From: a bacterium
GTDB lineage: Bacteria; Bacillota_I; Bacilli_A; RF39; UBA660
DNA length: 64,000 bases
Direction of reading: 5' to 3'
NCBI GenBank assembly: GCA_019423565.1
Contig: JAHZBE010000005.1
Location: 1 to 64,000, forward strand
Below are positions 42,501 to 52,178 of this stretch, one piece after another. Every line of letters starts with the position of its first letter. The first letter of the stretch is position 1. Under the pieces are notes generated by a model. It did not search any database. It was not told where the DNA came from and was given only the letters and a program-made list of their open reading frames with translations. A program made the position numbers and the translations under genes.

Positions 42501-44237
42501 ATAGTTTGCTCTATGGTGTGCATCTTCATCAAATACAACTCCATATCTTTTTGTAATTGCTGATAAACTATGTCTTGCTTCTGTATTATCAAGTGCACGA
42601 GAAAGTTCAAGTGTATCTATTACTGGATTTTTAAATTCACCTAAATCATATTTTTTATATGCCATTTCAATGAATGATACGTCGAATTTTGCATTGTGAG
42701 CAACCATAGGAACATTTTCTCCGCCTATCCATTCAATAAATTTCTTTACGCCTTCTTCTTCATTCATTTTACCAACTAGCATATCATCAGTAATATGTGT
42801 TACATCAATTATCTTTTGTGGTAATTTTCTTTTTGGATCAATAAGTTCATCAAATGAATCCAGTATTTCACCATTTCTTATTTTAGTCGCACCTATTTCA
42901 ATAATTGAGTCTGCACCACCGGCATTAAAACCTGTTGTTTCAAGGTCGAATACTACATATGTTGCATCTAATATTCCTTCATCTGTTGGTCTTATTACAA
43001 TATCAATATTGTCATCAACCATAACAAGTTCGCACCCATATATTACTTTAAAAGGTTCTTCTCCTTCTTTTAAATCTTTATTCATTCCTCTTACTAAGTT
43101 AAATGCATTTGGGAATGCTTGTACTCCATCATGGTCTGTAACAGCTATTCCTCTATGTCCCCATTTTTTTGCTTGTTTTATTAAGTCTTCTACTGAAACT
43201 ACTCCATCCATTTGACTCATAATAGTATGAGCATGTAGTTCTACTCTTTTTTCTTCTTCAGTATCTTTTTCTTCTTTAAATTTGCTTTCAATAGGAACAA
43301 TATTTCTAGCACTTAACACATAATCATTTGCAAATGTATCAAATGATACTCTACCATTTATTTTATACCAAGAATTTTCACTTAGTTCACCATTTACTCT
43401 ATTAAAATCTTCTTCATTTCTAAAGAATATTTTTACTAAGATACTATCTGATAAATCTGATACTTTTAAAGTTATAATTTTAAATACACTTTTTGTTGAC
43501 TCAAATAATTCTTTACCAAATATGTATCCTTCAATTGTTACATCATTCATTTCACCAGTTATAGTTTGTACAGAAACTGGATCACTCATATTTTCAAATC
43601 CTATAATCGCACTACTTTCTGGATCTTTCTTAGTAGATACCATCTGCATTCTTTCTCTTGGTTTTTCTTTTGGTTTGTTTAAAAATTCAGTAGCTTCTTT
43701 GCTTGCTTCTTTTACTTCTTCTTCTAATTCTTTTTTTATTTCTTCTTTTAATTCATTTCCGCCATCTAATAATTCTATTTTTAAATTTAGACTTCCAAAA
43801 CCAATTTTATGATATGTATTAATTATTTCATTTAATCTACTATTTATCATATTTTCTTCTGCTTTATTTGACGCTGTTATAACCATTCCATTAGTAGTAG
43901 CCTTTATTTCTTTTCCATAAAAAATCATTGAAACTGCTTTACCTAAAGATAGTTTATTAATTATATAGTTAAAATAACTATTTATTAACGACTTATTAAC
44001 TGTTTTAGATACTATTTCATATGTTACTGTATTTAAATTAGGAAAACCTTTTTTTATGTTTTCATCTAAATATTCTAAAATTTTTATTGGTAATAATTCT
44101 TTAGTTTCAATTATAAAATCCCAATTTAATTTATCTTTTGTTGATTTTATTTTTAAAATTTTACCTTCATTAAAATAATTATATTCTTCTTTTGGTAAAT
44201 TTATTTTATTTAAAAATAATTCTAATTTACTATCCAT
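39594..44237 (-). CDS. polC: DNA polymerase III alpha subunit, PolC type
   Basis: The replicative polymerase of low-GC Gram-positives, about 1547 residues. Order: N-terminal domains, OB domain, PHP domain (VELHAHTIMSQMDG), an inserted proofreading exonuclease (VFDLETTGFNAGG, AHNAKFDVSFIE), then the polymerase core (RGSVGSSFVATMMG, PDIDLNFSD, RTTGQHPGGIVV) and the C-terminal helix-hairpin-helix (AIEGLGDTVANNIV). ATG 44237 is preferred because GGGTGGTAATA precedes it and MDSKLELFLN resembles other PolC starts. It is monocistronic here. Confidence 0.97.
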   Translation of the reverse strand: MDSKLELFLNKINLPKEEYNYFNEGKILKIKSTKDKLNWDFIIETKELLPIKILEYLDENIKKGFPNLNTVTYEIVSKTVNKSLINSYFNYIINKLSLGKAVSMIFYGKEIKATTNGMVITASNKAEENMINSRLNEIINTYHKIGFGSLNLKIELLDGGNELKEEIKKELEEEVKEASKEATEFLNKPKEKPRERMQMVSTKKDPESSAIIGFENMSDPVSVQTITGEMNDVTIEGYIFGKELFESTKSVFKIITLKVSDLSDSILVKIFFRNEEDFNRVNGELSENSWYKINGRVSFDTFANDYVLSARNIVPIESKFKEEKDTEEEKRVELHAHTIMSQMDGVVSVEDLIKQAKKWGHRGIAVTDHDGVQAFPNAFNLVRGMNKDLKEGEEPFKVIYGCELVMVDDNIDIVIRPTDEGILDATYVVFDLETTGFNAGGADSIIEIGATKIRNGEILDSFDELIDPKRKLPQKIIDVTHITDDMLVGKMNEEEGVKKFIEWIGGENVPMVAHNAKFDVSFIEMAYKKYDLGEFKNPVIDTLELSRALDNTEARHSLSAITKRYGVVFDEDAHHRANYDAEGTALVLHKMLKKMYDQNFRKISELNNLVPKDEIHKYGKTHDINILTLTREGLKNLFTIVSYANTKYLYKTPRILRSEIEKYRKGLLIGSGCYQSEVFTSASTKSDEELANIIKFYDYVEVQPVDEYCHLVPSVFENEAQLIQNIEKIVRVTEEAGKMIVATGDVHHLKKEDKIYREIIINQNVPGRGRHPLIRNSKGGQIPSQHFRTTNEMLENFEFLGKEKAKELVITNPNKILDMTEVFDVIIQTGGVPFSPRVKADDGKTYLDCPRVVTDLVYEKANNWYGDPLPYNIESRLGTELYGDIVLTSVKYYLDKSLSDEEKEIESFKQLHDVIVKGSDAVKELVRKYLVDTSEEELTGDELEKKLKKSLGGVIGAGFDPIYLIAQRLVKKSNNDGFLVGSRGSVGSSFVATMMGITEVNPLAAHYRCPKCKHSIFEEDGKALGATYSSGFDLPNKNCPKCGTLMLKDGQDIPFATFLGFNADKVPDIDLNFSDLNQAAIHEYTKVLFGVDNVYRAGTIGTVAEKTAYGYTKGFFEDKGIEKRSIEIERLSKGCTGVKRTTGQHPGGIVVIPDYMDVFDFTPFQFPADDPNSAWRTTHFDYHKIEDDVLKLDILGHSDPTQLRMIQDMTGTDVTEVPLDDKETMGIFLSPAPLGVTSDQIMCNTGTLGIPEFGTKFTVQMVEDTKPKTFAELIKISGLSHGTDVWLGNAQDLIKNNIVPFSEVIGCRDDIMVYLMYNGLKPITAFKIMEFVRKGRASKPKDHDQWVEYEQILKDAGIKDWFIESCHKIKYMFPKAHAAAYVTSAFRVAWYKVHMPVYYYASWLSCKATDVDIISMIKGYDAIKDKLTEITNKGRDASNKELGTYESLHLCLEAAARGIKFLNVDLYKSAATTFGAASETEVIPPFNAIEGLGDTVANNIVEEREKGPFISIEEFQIRCKVSGTLIDKMRLMGIFGDMPETSQLSLF

Positions 44238-44292
44238 TATTACCACCCTTACTTCCATATTCATTATATCAATTTTTTTATTTTCTATAAAG

Positions 44293-44324
44293 AAAAAAGA
44301 AAGAAAAATTTTATTTTCTTTCTT
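44293..44324 (-). terminator. Terminator of the Rpn-type nuclease gene
   Basis: AAGAAAGAAAA/TTTTCTTTCTT stem followed by six T on the minus strand. Confidence 0.8.
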
Positions 44325-44347
44325 AAACTTATAAGAAGTATTTTCTT

Positions 44348-45211
44348 TTACTCAGTAATTTTACTAATTTCTTCTATAGATAGACCAGTTGCTTTTGATA
44401 TATCTTCTATAGGCATATTCATTGATAATAAATTTTTAGCAACATTATTTTTTTCTTCAGATATACCTTGAGATATTCCTTGTTTTATCCCTTCAGATAT
44501 ACCTTCATTCTTTGCTTCAGATATTAAACTATTTTGTATTTTTCTTTTGTCCTCTTCTTCACTCATATATTTTTGAAATTCTGGATTATCATTTACTATT
44601 GTTACATTTGTTATATACTTATCTACTATCTTATCTCTTTTATCTTTTGGCATAGCTTCTAGCTCCTTTTTATCTAAATTTAACATTATTAGATATATGT
44701 TTTTCTTTATTTCTTCTTCATTTTTACTATACCACAGTTTATCAAAATAATCCATATTTATTTCATATATAATGAAATTCTTAACATATTGTTTACCATC
44801 CTCACTCATTATCATATACTTTGTTTTTTTACTCTCTTTACTGCCTAGTCCCCATGTTAAATTAACAAGTACAATATCTGTTTTTTCGTCATATAATTCT
44901 CCAACTAATGTATGTGATTGATACATATTACAAATATATGCTGTATTTCTTGGTTTTACATAATCCTTATCTTGTGAATTTATTTCTATGTCTATTTTCT
45001 TATTACCTGCATATACTACTGCATCTACTCTTTTATCTTTTATATTTACATTACCACTTAATAATTCTGTTTTCTTTATTTCTAAATAATCTATTTTTAT
45101 TTCAAGAATTAATTCTAATAATGCCTGTAATGGTTCACTATCATTCTTTTTTAAAAATACTTCTTTAAATGCTCTATCACTTTTACAGGTATAAAACTTA
45201 TCCGAATCCAT
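44348..45211 (-). CDS. Rpn/PD-(D/E)XK nuclease-family protein
   Basis: 287 residues of the group often labelled transposase (PDDEXK_2) but related to recombination-promoting nucleases. The opening FYTCKSDRAFKEVF is typical. The nuclease core shows VDAVVYAGNKKIDIEINSQD, with D, E and the following region as active site. The C-terminus has the repeated EGISEGIKQGISQGIS pattern common in these proteins, and a short HTH-like end (MPIEDISKATGLSIEEI). There are no terminal repeats nearby, so it is not a visible mobile element. The upstream 188-bp gap (45212-45399) shows nothing else. Confidence 0.85.
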   Translation of the reverse strand: MDSDKFYTCKSDRAFKEVFLKKNDSEPLQALLELILEIKIDYLEIKKTELLSGNVNIKDKRVDAVVYAGNKKIDIEINSQDKDYVKPRNTAYICNMYQSHTLVGELYDEKTDIVLVNLTWGLGSKESKKTKYMIMSEDGKQYVKNFIIYEINMDYFDKLWYSKNEEEIKKNIYLIMLNLDKKELEAMPKDKRDKIVDKYITNVTIVNDNPEFQKYMSEEEDKRKIQNSLISEAKNEGISEGIKQGISQGISEEKNNVAKNLLSMNMPIEDISKATGLSIEEISKITE

Positions 45212-45399
45212 TTTTCACCTCACTGATTTTTTGATAAGAATACTTTTTTCATTTTTTCCTCCTTTCCTCAGAAAAAAATATTCCCTCATATCTTTTATTC
45301 TCTCTTTTTAGTTAAATCTCCCCTAAAAAAAGAAAAAAATTGATATTTCTACCAACTTTCTAATATTATATATTTAATTTTGTATTATATATTTTGATT

Positions 45400-45687
45400 C
45401 TATATTGTTTTTACCTTTTTTCTAACAAGTAATATAAGTTCTTCTGGTGCATTCATTTTATTTAAGAGTATTAAACTAGATTGTAATTTAGTTTTTATAT
45501 TTACTTCATCTTTTATTCTTTCAGCATTTTCTTTGGCATAATTTATATCTATATCATTTGTATATACAAAATCTTTTATATAGTTTTCAATATCTTTAAG
45601 GACATATTCTTTTAAATCATATTCATCCATTTCTCTTACTCCAAAATATGCTTCTACATAAAGATTAAATAAGTTTTCTCTTTCCAT
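45400..45687 (-). CDS. Small protein of unknown function next to ABC-F
   Basis: A 95-residue acidic helical protein starting MERENLFNLYVEAYFGV, not recognised. Its start lies eight bases after the ABC-F stop, so it is the second gene of that operon. It has no membrane segment or metal motif. Confidence 0.55.
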   Translation of the reverse strand: MERENLFNLYVEAYFGVREMDEYDLKEYVLKDIENYIKDFVYTNDIDINYAKENAERIKDEVNIKTKLQSSLILLNKMNAPEELILLVRKKVKTI

Positions 45688-45694
45688 AATTCAC

Positions 45695-47281
45695 CTACTT
45701 AACAGATTCTAAATATTCATCATAATTCATCATTTTATCAACATATTTTCCATCTTCTTTAAATTCTATAATTCTATTTGCAACTGTCGATAAAAGTTCA
45801 TGGTCATGTGATGAGAATAAAAGTGCTCCCTTAAAGTTTTCCATACCTTTATTAAGTGATGTTATTGACTCAATATCTAAATGGTTAGTTGGATCATCCA
45901 TAACAAGAACATTTGCTCCACTAAGCATAAGTTTACTCATCATACATCTTACTTTTTCTCCACCTGATAATACTCTTACTTTCTTTAGTGCCTCATCACC
46001 AGAAAATAACATTCTACCTAAGAATCCTCTAATAAATGGTTCTTCTTGTTCTTTTGAATATTGTCTTAACCAATCAATTAAATCATAATTATTATCAAAG
46101 AACTTATCATGATTTTTAGGAAAATAATCATATTTTACTGTTGTTCCCCATTTTACTTCACCAGAATCTGGTTCTAATTCACCAGTTATTATTTTAAAAA
46201 GTGTTGTTATTGCAAGTTCATTAGTTCCAACAAAACCTACTTTATCATTTGTATTAATAGTTAAGTTCATATTTTTAAGTACTACTTCTCCATCAATAGT
46301 TTTGCTTATTCCTTTTAGTTCAAGTACATCTTTTCCAAGAGGTCTTTCTACTTCAAAATTTATATATGGATATCTTCTAGAAGATGCTTTCATTTCTTCT
46401 AGTTCAATCTTTTCTAATGATTTTTTTCTACTTGTTGCTTGTTTACTTTTTGATGCATTTGCAGAGAATCTTGCGATAAAGTCTTTTAATTCCTTTATTT
46501 TTTCTTCTTTCTTTTTATTTGAATCTTTCATTTGTTTTAATATTAACTGACTTGATTCATACCAAAAGTCATAGTTACCAATAAATAATGTAATCTTACC
46601 ATAATCTATATCAAGCATATGTGTACATACTTTATTTAAGAAGTGTCTATCATGTGATACTACTATTACTGTATTATCAAAGTTAAGTAAAAATTCTTCA
46701 AGCCATACTTTTGCTTCCATATCAAGATAGTTTGTTGGTTCATCAAGTATTAGGATATCAGGATCACCAAAAAGGGCAGATGCTAGTAACACTTTTACTT
46801 TTTCTGCACCACTTAAATCTTTCATTAGTTTTTCATGATAACTAACATCTATTCCAAGTCCACTTAAAAGTATAGCGGCATCACTTTCAGCATTCCATCC
46901 ATCAAGATCTGCAAATTCTGCTTCTAACTCACCTGCTTTTATACCATCAGATTCTGTAAAATCTTCTTTTGAATATAATGCATCTTTTTCTTTCATTATG
47001 CTATAAAGTTTTGTATTGCCCATTATTACTGTATCAAGTACTTTATATTCATCATAAGCATTATGATCTTGTTTTAATACTGACATTCTTTCACCTTTAG
47101 ACATAACAATAGAACCTGTTGTTGATTCTATTTCTCCACTAAGTACTTTTAAGAATGTAGATTTACCCGCACCATTTGCACCTATTACACCATAACAGTT
47201 TCCTTTTTCAAATTTTAAATTAACATTTTCAAATAAAACTCTTGTATTAAATTTTAAACTTAAATTATTTACTTGTAACAT
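45695..47281 (-). CDS. ABC-F family ATPase (YbiT-like)
   Basis: About 528 residues with two ABC domains and no membrane part, as in ribosome-acting ABC-F proteins. First domain: GANGAGKSTFLKVL, LSGAEKVKVLL, ILDEPTNYLD. Second domain: signature LSGGEKVRCMMSKLM and MDDPTNHLD; its Walker A is degenerate (GFVGTNELAITTLF). The linker is charged and helical (about 240-310). Family members rescue stalled ribosomes or protect them from antibiotics. ATG 47281 (MLQVNNLSLKF) is the natural family start. Confidence 0.92.
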   Translation of the reverse strand: MLQVNNLSLKFNTRVLFENVNLKFEKGNCYGVIGANGAGKSTFLKVLSGEIESTTGSIVMSKGERMSVLKQDHNAYDEYKVLDTVIMGNTKLYSIMKEKDALYSKEDFTESDGIKAGELEAEFADLDGWNAESDAAILLSGLGIDVSYHEKLMKDLSGAEKVKVLLASALFGDPDILILDEPTNYLDMEAKVWLEEFLLNFDNTVIVVSHDRHFLNKVCTHMLDIDYGKITLFIGNYDFWYESSQLILKQMKDSNKKKEEKIKELKDFIARFSANASKSKQATSRKKSLEKIELEEMKASSRRYPYINFEVERPLGKDVLELKGISKTIDGEVVLKNMNLTINTNDKVGFVGTNELAITTLFKIITGELEPDSGEVKWGTTVKYDYFPKNHDKFFDNNYDLIDWLRQYSKEQEEPFIRGFLGRMLFSGDEALKKVRVLSGGEKVRCMMSKLMLSGANVLVMDDPTNHLDIESITSLNKGMENFKGALLFSSHDHELLSTVANRIIEFKEDGKYVDKMMNYDEYLESVK

Positions 47282-47368
47282 ACTTTTCACCACACTTATT
47301 TTTTTACAACACCTCTATTTTACTTTATAATACAAATAAAAGCAAGGAAAAGTTTAATCCATTTACTT

Positions 47369-47396
47369 AAAAAGACTTTAATTTAAAACTAAAGTC
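47369..47396 (-). terminator. Terminator of the 49887-47378 operon
   Basis: GACTTTA/TAAAGTC stem followed by TTTTT on the minus strand; it overlaps the gene stop at 47378. Confidence 0.65.
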
Positions 47397-48937
47397 CTTT
47401 CATTTACATACTCATCAATTTTTGAATCTGGAACAAAGAATAAATCTTTATTTAGTATATCTTTTTTTATTTTGTTATTTTCATCATAAATAGATATACC
47501 TAAACTATTACATAATTTTATTCTTTTGATAATATTTATATCACTATTTAGTACTTCAATATTACTGTTTATACTTACTCCAAGTTCTTTTAAACTATTA
47601 ATTTTACTCTTTAAATCTTCTTCACCTAAGAAATTATAATTTTTTAAATTTCTTGTTTTAATATTTAATTTTGATTCTTCTATAATAGACAAATTATCTT
47701 CTATTAATTTTGTACTTGATACATAAAAATTCATCCCATCAGAATCAAGACCTTTAATATTTATACCTTTATTTAATAGTAAATTCATATTTTTAATTAA
47801 TAGATTATAAGATACCTCATCTAAATCATTTGATGGCAATAATACATTAATATTCTTTCTTACAAACTCACAATTAATATAATCTTTTTTTATAAATTCT
47901 TTTATACTAGATAATATATCATTATTTGTTCCAGCTATAATTAATAAAATTTCATTTTTAAACTCATAACCAATTTTATTAAAAAAAATAATTATTCTTT
48001 CTACGAAATCATAACCACGTGACATAATAATTTTCTTTTCTGCATCACTAAATGATCTAAAATCAATATTATTCTTTCCAAATATATTTATAAATTTAGA
48101 TATTGAATTTTTCTTTAAATTTAAATATTTTCTTTCTAATTTTTCATTATATGTTTTATTATTTTCTTTTATATAAATTAAAATATCATGTCTAAATTCT
48201 TCACCCGCATAATCTAATAATTCATCAATATTTGTTATTTCTTCTCCATTTGTATTTTTTTCTAGATTATTTATAAGTTTATTTAACTTTGTTATTTTAT
48301 CACTATATAATTTATTCAACTTTTTATTTTCTTGTTTTATTTCTTTCTTCTTTGCTTCAATTCTATCAAATAACTCTAAACAATCTTTATATTCATCTAA
48401 TGTTGAAAAATATTCTATTTTTTGTTTAAAATCCTTTAGCGAATAAGCTATTTTATTAAAAAATTCTTTTATAGCATAAAACGTATATATCGCACATGCA
48501 TCTGTTTCATCAATATACCTAATTACTTTATATAAATCATTTGAGGTTTTTATTGCCTCATCTGCTTCTTCTTCTGTTAACCTAGATTTTTTCTTAAAAT
48601 TTTCATTAATTTTATTCATTTCTTCAGAATCAATATCTTCATATGCAGCTTCAAACAACATTCCTAATATTTCTGGTCTAATATTTTTTAAAAATTCTTT
48701 GGTTTCATCATCTATATTATTAAAAAATTCTATTCCTTCTTTTTTATCATTTAATATCATACCTGTATATAGAAAATCAATTAAATTAAAATTATTGTCA
48801 TTATCATCAATATATTCATAAAATGTTAATATTTTATCCAAATATTCTTTTTCTACTATATTATAAGAATTCATTTTTGATTCATATTCCATAATCTTTC
48901 TTTTTATTTTAAAAATTAATTCTCTTTTTACCATCAT
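47378..48937 (-). CDS. Large helical protein of unknown function
   Basis: 519 residues, soluble, rich in Lys, Glu, Asn and Ile, almost entirely helical with a coiled coil near 185-240. The C-terminal half has repeated short units resembling leucine-rich or ankyrin-like helices (SDLNINKIKLCNSLGISI style). I do not recognise a family. It overlaps the stop of the gene upstream (TAATG), so translation is coupled. Confidence 0.55.
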   Translation of the reverse strand: MMVKRELIFKIKRKIMEYESKMNSYNIVEKEYLDKILTFYEYIDDNDNNFNLIDFLYTGMILNDKKEGIEFFNNIDDETKEFLKNIRPEILGMLFEAAYEDIDSEEMNKINENFKKKSRLTEEEADEAIKTSNDLYKVIRYIDETDACAIYTFYAIKEFFNKIAYSLKDFKQKIEYFSTLDEYKDCLELFDRIEAKKKEIKQENKKLNKLYSDKITKLNKLINNLEKNTNGEEITNIDELLDYAGEEFRHDILIYIKENNKTYNEKLERKYLNLKKNSISKFINIFGKNNIDFRSFSDAEKKIIMSRGYDFVERIIIFFNKIGYEFKNEILLIIAGTNNDILSSIKEFIKKDYINCEFVRKNINVLLPSNDLDEVSYNLLIKNMNLLLNKGINIKGLDSDGMNFYVSSTKLIEDNLSIIEESKLNIKTRNLKNYNFLGEEDLKSKINSLKELGVSINSNIEVLNSDINIIKRIKLCNSLGISIYDENNKIKKDILNKDLFFVPDSKIDEYVNERTLVLN

Positions 48938-49887
48938 TATCCCCTTCTATCTTCAAGTTTTAGAAAAAGCTTTTTATCAATATCTTTGTTTTCTTCTCTG
49001 CTTTCCTTTGAATCTTTTTGAATTAATATCTTTGGTTTCATTGCTCTATATGTAAAACCTCTAGTTTCAAGTGATTTTTTATAACCATTATCATAATCAC
49101 ATTTCTTTACCGCACACATTATTATAATGTAAGTGTTTTCATCTAATTTATCAAATAATACTCTCGTTTTAAATCCTCTTACTTCTGATAATGATGATGT
49201 TTTGATATTATTTGAATTTAATCTTTTCGCTCTTTTAAATGTCCCATCTTTAATAGATTTAAACAATTCTTTAAATGATTCATAATATTCTTTTTTTATC
49301 TTATCTAAATCATTTAAGCAATAAATATTTCCACTTGTTGTTTTTAAGAAATATAAATTATTTTCTTTTATTTCTTCTTCATTTGTTTCTTTTTCTTTTG
49401 CATTTCTTATAAAATTAATTTTTCTTTTATTTAAATCTATTAGTTTTTGAGTTTCTTCTATTATTTCTTCTTCTCCAATAGAATCGGATTTAATTTCTTC
49501 ATACTCCATTATTTCTTTAAGAATTTCGGCCATCATACGTGATATTATTTTGAAATAATTAGGATTATTTTTACTTGGTAAATTTTCTTTTATAATATGT
49601 TCTAATTCTTCTTCACTTATATCTTCACTAATATCATTAATTGGCTCATAATAATATAAATAATCCGAATCTTCATCTTGTTCTTCTTCATATTCATATT
49701 CATCTTCTTCAAAATGATGCTTTTCTTTTTTAAATATCATATTTTTGTTTGCCTCATCAAGCTTTTCCATTTTTTTTATTTCTTGTTTCATATTTGATGA
49801 AACTTTATTATTATGTTTTAATGCTCTTAATAATTCTTCATCATCTATAATTGTATCTGTATCAATAAATGATTCCATCATTATCAA
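48937..49887 (-). CDS. Acidic protein of unknown function
   Basis: 316 residues. The first 100 are very acidic (EEDEYEYEEEQDEDSD) and probably disordered. The C-terminal half has a compact-looking domain (IYCLNDLDKIKKEYYESFKEL, TRVLFDKLDENTYIIIMCAVKKCD) that might resemble plasmid or toxin-type RelE folds, though weakly. It is first in a two-gene operon with the 519-residue protein. Confidence 0.55.
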   Translation of the reverse strand: MIMMESFIDTDTIIDDEELLRALKHNNKVSSNMKQEIKKMEKLDEANKNMIFKKEKHHFEEDEYEYEEEQDEDSDYLYYYEPINDISEDISEEELEHIIKENLPSKNNPNYFKIISRMMAEILKEIMEYEEIKSDSIGEEEIIEETQKLIDLNKRKINFIRNAKEKETNEEEIKENNLYFLKTTSGNIYCLNDLDKIKKEYYESFKELFKSIKDGTFKRAKRLNSNNIKTSSLSEVRGFKTRVLFDKLDENTYIIIMCAVKKCDYDNGYKKSLETRGFTYRAMKPKILIQKDSKESREENKDIDKKLFLKLEDRRG

Positions 49888-49934
49888 CTCCTTTTAACGC
49901 AGGAAGTATATTACCAGATTATTTGTATTTTGTC

Positions 49935-49960
49935 AAAAAAAGGAACCTTTTTTGGTTCCT
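49935..49960 (-). terminator. Terminator of the WG-repeat gene
   Basis: AGGAACC/GGTTCCT stem followed by seven T on the minus strand, overlapping the gene end. Confidence 0.85.
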
Positions 49961-52100
49961 ATTCAGCAACATAAAGTCCGTATAAACTTCCTTCATTTGT
50001 ATTTTTCTTAACAATTATAAATGCTTTATCATTATCTTTATTTAATTCAACTGATGATATTTCAAGATTTTTAATTTTCTTTATTTGATTACCTTTAAAG
50101 TTAATTACTTTTATATATTTATCAGAACTATTATTTACAAATATTGCATTTCTATATGGACTGATAACACTTCCTGATGCAGCATTTAATTTTTCATTAT
50201 CTTTTAATTTATATTTATATGTTTTTTCTTTTGTTATATTGTATGTATATAATACATTATCTTTTACATAGACATAATGATCTTTATTTAATGTTATATA
50301 ATCACTATCAGATACTTTAATAACTTCCTTACCATTAGAATCTAATATGATTGTATTATCACTTGAATCTGTATATTTATAAACTACTTTATCATTAATT
50401 TCATCTCTTTTAACTTTTTTATTACTAATCATTTTGTTATTTTTTACAGAATATAATGACATTGAATAACTTGATTCTTTTCCAACAATAAGTTTTTTAT
50501 CTATTATTGTTATATCATTTTCTGATACTTCCAACTCTTTATTATTTTTATCAAAAACTACATTTTTGCTTCCATATTTGTTACTTTTATCAGAACTAAA
50601 ATCAATTACCTTATATCCACCTTCATATTCTTTATAATCAGAAACATTGATACCTTCAGATTTATACAATGACTTATTATTTTTCATATCGTATATAACT
50701 GTTTTCTTTTCATCACAAGATGATTCTGAACAAGATATTTTTAAAATTGCATTATTTTTATCGTTACTATATATATCTGATACTGTTGAATAAAAATATG
50801 TTTTGTTTTGTTTATAAGCATATATCGCTTTGTAATCTTTACTTTTTATATTTAATACACCAAATGATTTTTCATCTGTATTAGTAACTAATACATTCTT
50901 TTGATTTTCATCATAAACACTATCTGAGTATAATGTATATTTATTAGTATCAATTTGTTCTTTTATTTTTTTAGCAATTTGATCTGTATCTTTTGCCTTT
51001 GTTTGTTTTCCATTTTTTGAAAGTGTATACTTAACATTATTATCATTTTCTTTTTTAGTTATTATTAATTCATAATCATTTTCACCAGTTCTATAACTAA
51101 TAAAACTATCACCAATTATTTCACCTTTTGAAAAACTATAATAATTATATACATCATCTACTGTATTTTTTACTATTGCATATAATTCCTTATCATTTTC
51201 ATCAGTTACAACTTTACTAATACTATAGTTTGTTAATACTTTTTCTCCCTTTGAATCAAGAATAGAATATGTCTCATTTATTTTTACAGCAATATATTTA
51301 CCGTTTAGATATTCATCAATATCCGCTATGTTATTGTAAATTGTTTTTCCTTTTTTATTTAATATACTATAACTATTTTTTTCTTTCATAGCAATTAAAT
51401 TATCATTAATTATTGAAAGAGGATTACTTGTTTCAAATACTGCTTTTCCTCTTTTATTTTTAATAGAATATTTTGAAACTTTTAGGTTAGTAGCATTAAC
51501 TGTTGTTGATATATAATAGTCACTTCCAATAGAAACTGGAACCTCAGTTGTTTTATCATCTTTATTATAATTAACTTTATAATTTGCTATTTTTTTACCA
51601 TCTGAATTATATAAATAAACTTTATATTTACTTAACTTATCTCCATCAATAACAATAAATCCATCACAAGATGAGTTTATGCATGATACACTTGTATATT
51701 TTGCACTTAATACTTTCCTTACACCTGAAATATTATCATTTTTAGCAAATTTATTAAATACTGCTCTTACACCTATTAATAGAACAATAACTGCTAAAAC
51801 AATTATTAATATTTTTTTTAATGAACTATTCTTTGTTATAAAAGAGAATTTTTCACTTATCTTTGTTTTTTCTTCTGTAACTCCTTCTTCCTTTTTATCT
51901 TCATTTTTTTCCTTTACTTCATCTGAAGACTTTAAAGTCTCATTAGACTCATTTTCTTTTTCTGTTTTTTCACTAGTTGTTTCATTAACTTCAGTGTTTT
52001 CTTCATTTGAAGTATTATCATTTTTTATTACTTCTTCTTTAGAATTATCATCTGAATTAATGTTTTTTTCTTCATTATTATTTACATCTTTTTCTTCCAT
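49959..52100 (-). CDS. Membrane-anchored WG-repeat-like propeller protein
   Basis: 713 residues. About 95 N-terminal residues are acidic and low in complexity, inside the cell. A single transmembrane helix follows (about 96-115, ILIIVLAVIVLLIGVRAVF). The rest is outside and built of beta repeats that include WG/KWG-like units (SILNKKGKTIYNNI, SILDSKGEKVLTN). Two Cys pairs occur (CINSSC and CSESSC). This looks like a propeller that senses or binds something at the cell surface. The partner is unknown. It is monocistronic. Confidence 0.65.
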   Translation of the reverse strand: MEEKDVNNNEEKNINSDDNSKEEVIKNDNTSNEENTEVNETTSEKTEKENESNETLKSSDEVKEKNEDKKEEGVTEEKTKISEKFSFITKNSSLKKILIIVLAVIVLLIGVRAVFNKFAKNDNISGVRKVLSAKYTSVSCINSSCDGFIVIDGDKLSKYKVYLYNSDGKKIANYKVNYNKDDKTTEVPVSIGSDYYISTTVNATNLKVSKYSIKNKRGKAVFETSNPLSIINDNLIAMKEKNSYSILNKKGKTIYNNIADIDEYLNGKYIAVKINETYSILDSKGEKVLTNYSISKVVTDENDKELYAIVKNTVDDVYNYYSFSKGEIIGDSFISYRTGENDYELIITKKENDNNVKYTLSKNGKQTKAKDTDQIAKKIKEQIDTNKYTLYSDSVYDENQKNVLVTNTDEKSFGVLNIKSKDYKAIYAYKQNKTYFYSTVSDIYSNDKNNAILKISCSESSCDEKKTVIYDMKNNKSLYKSEGINVSDYKEYEGGYKVIDFSSDKSNKYGSKNVVFDKNNKELEVSENDITIIDKKLIVGKESSYSMSLYSVKNNKMISNKKVKRDEINDKVVYKYTDSSDNTIILDSNGKEVIKVSDSDYITLNKDHYVYVKDNVLYTYNITKEKTYKYKLKDNEKLNAASGSVISPYRNAIFVNNSSDKYIKVINFKGNQIKKIKNLEISSVELNKDNDKAFIIVKKNTNEGSLYGLYVAE

Positions 52101-52178
52101 ATTTACACTCCTTCTAAATCAAATTATATTATAATTAATTTTATTTATCAATAAATTTATATTTTATTTACACCAAAA

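Noticed and set aside
44348..45211. Rpn/PDDEXK protein taken as an insertion sequence transposase
   Set aside because: There are no terminal inverted or direct repeats; the family is often mislabelled and is better seen as a nuclease gene.
45212..45399. Possible RNA gene in the 188-bp gap
   Set aside because: Only AT-rich sequence was seen, with no promoter-terminator pair and no stable hairpin.
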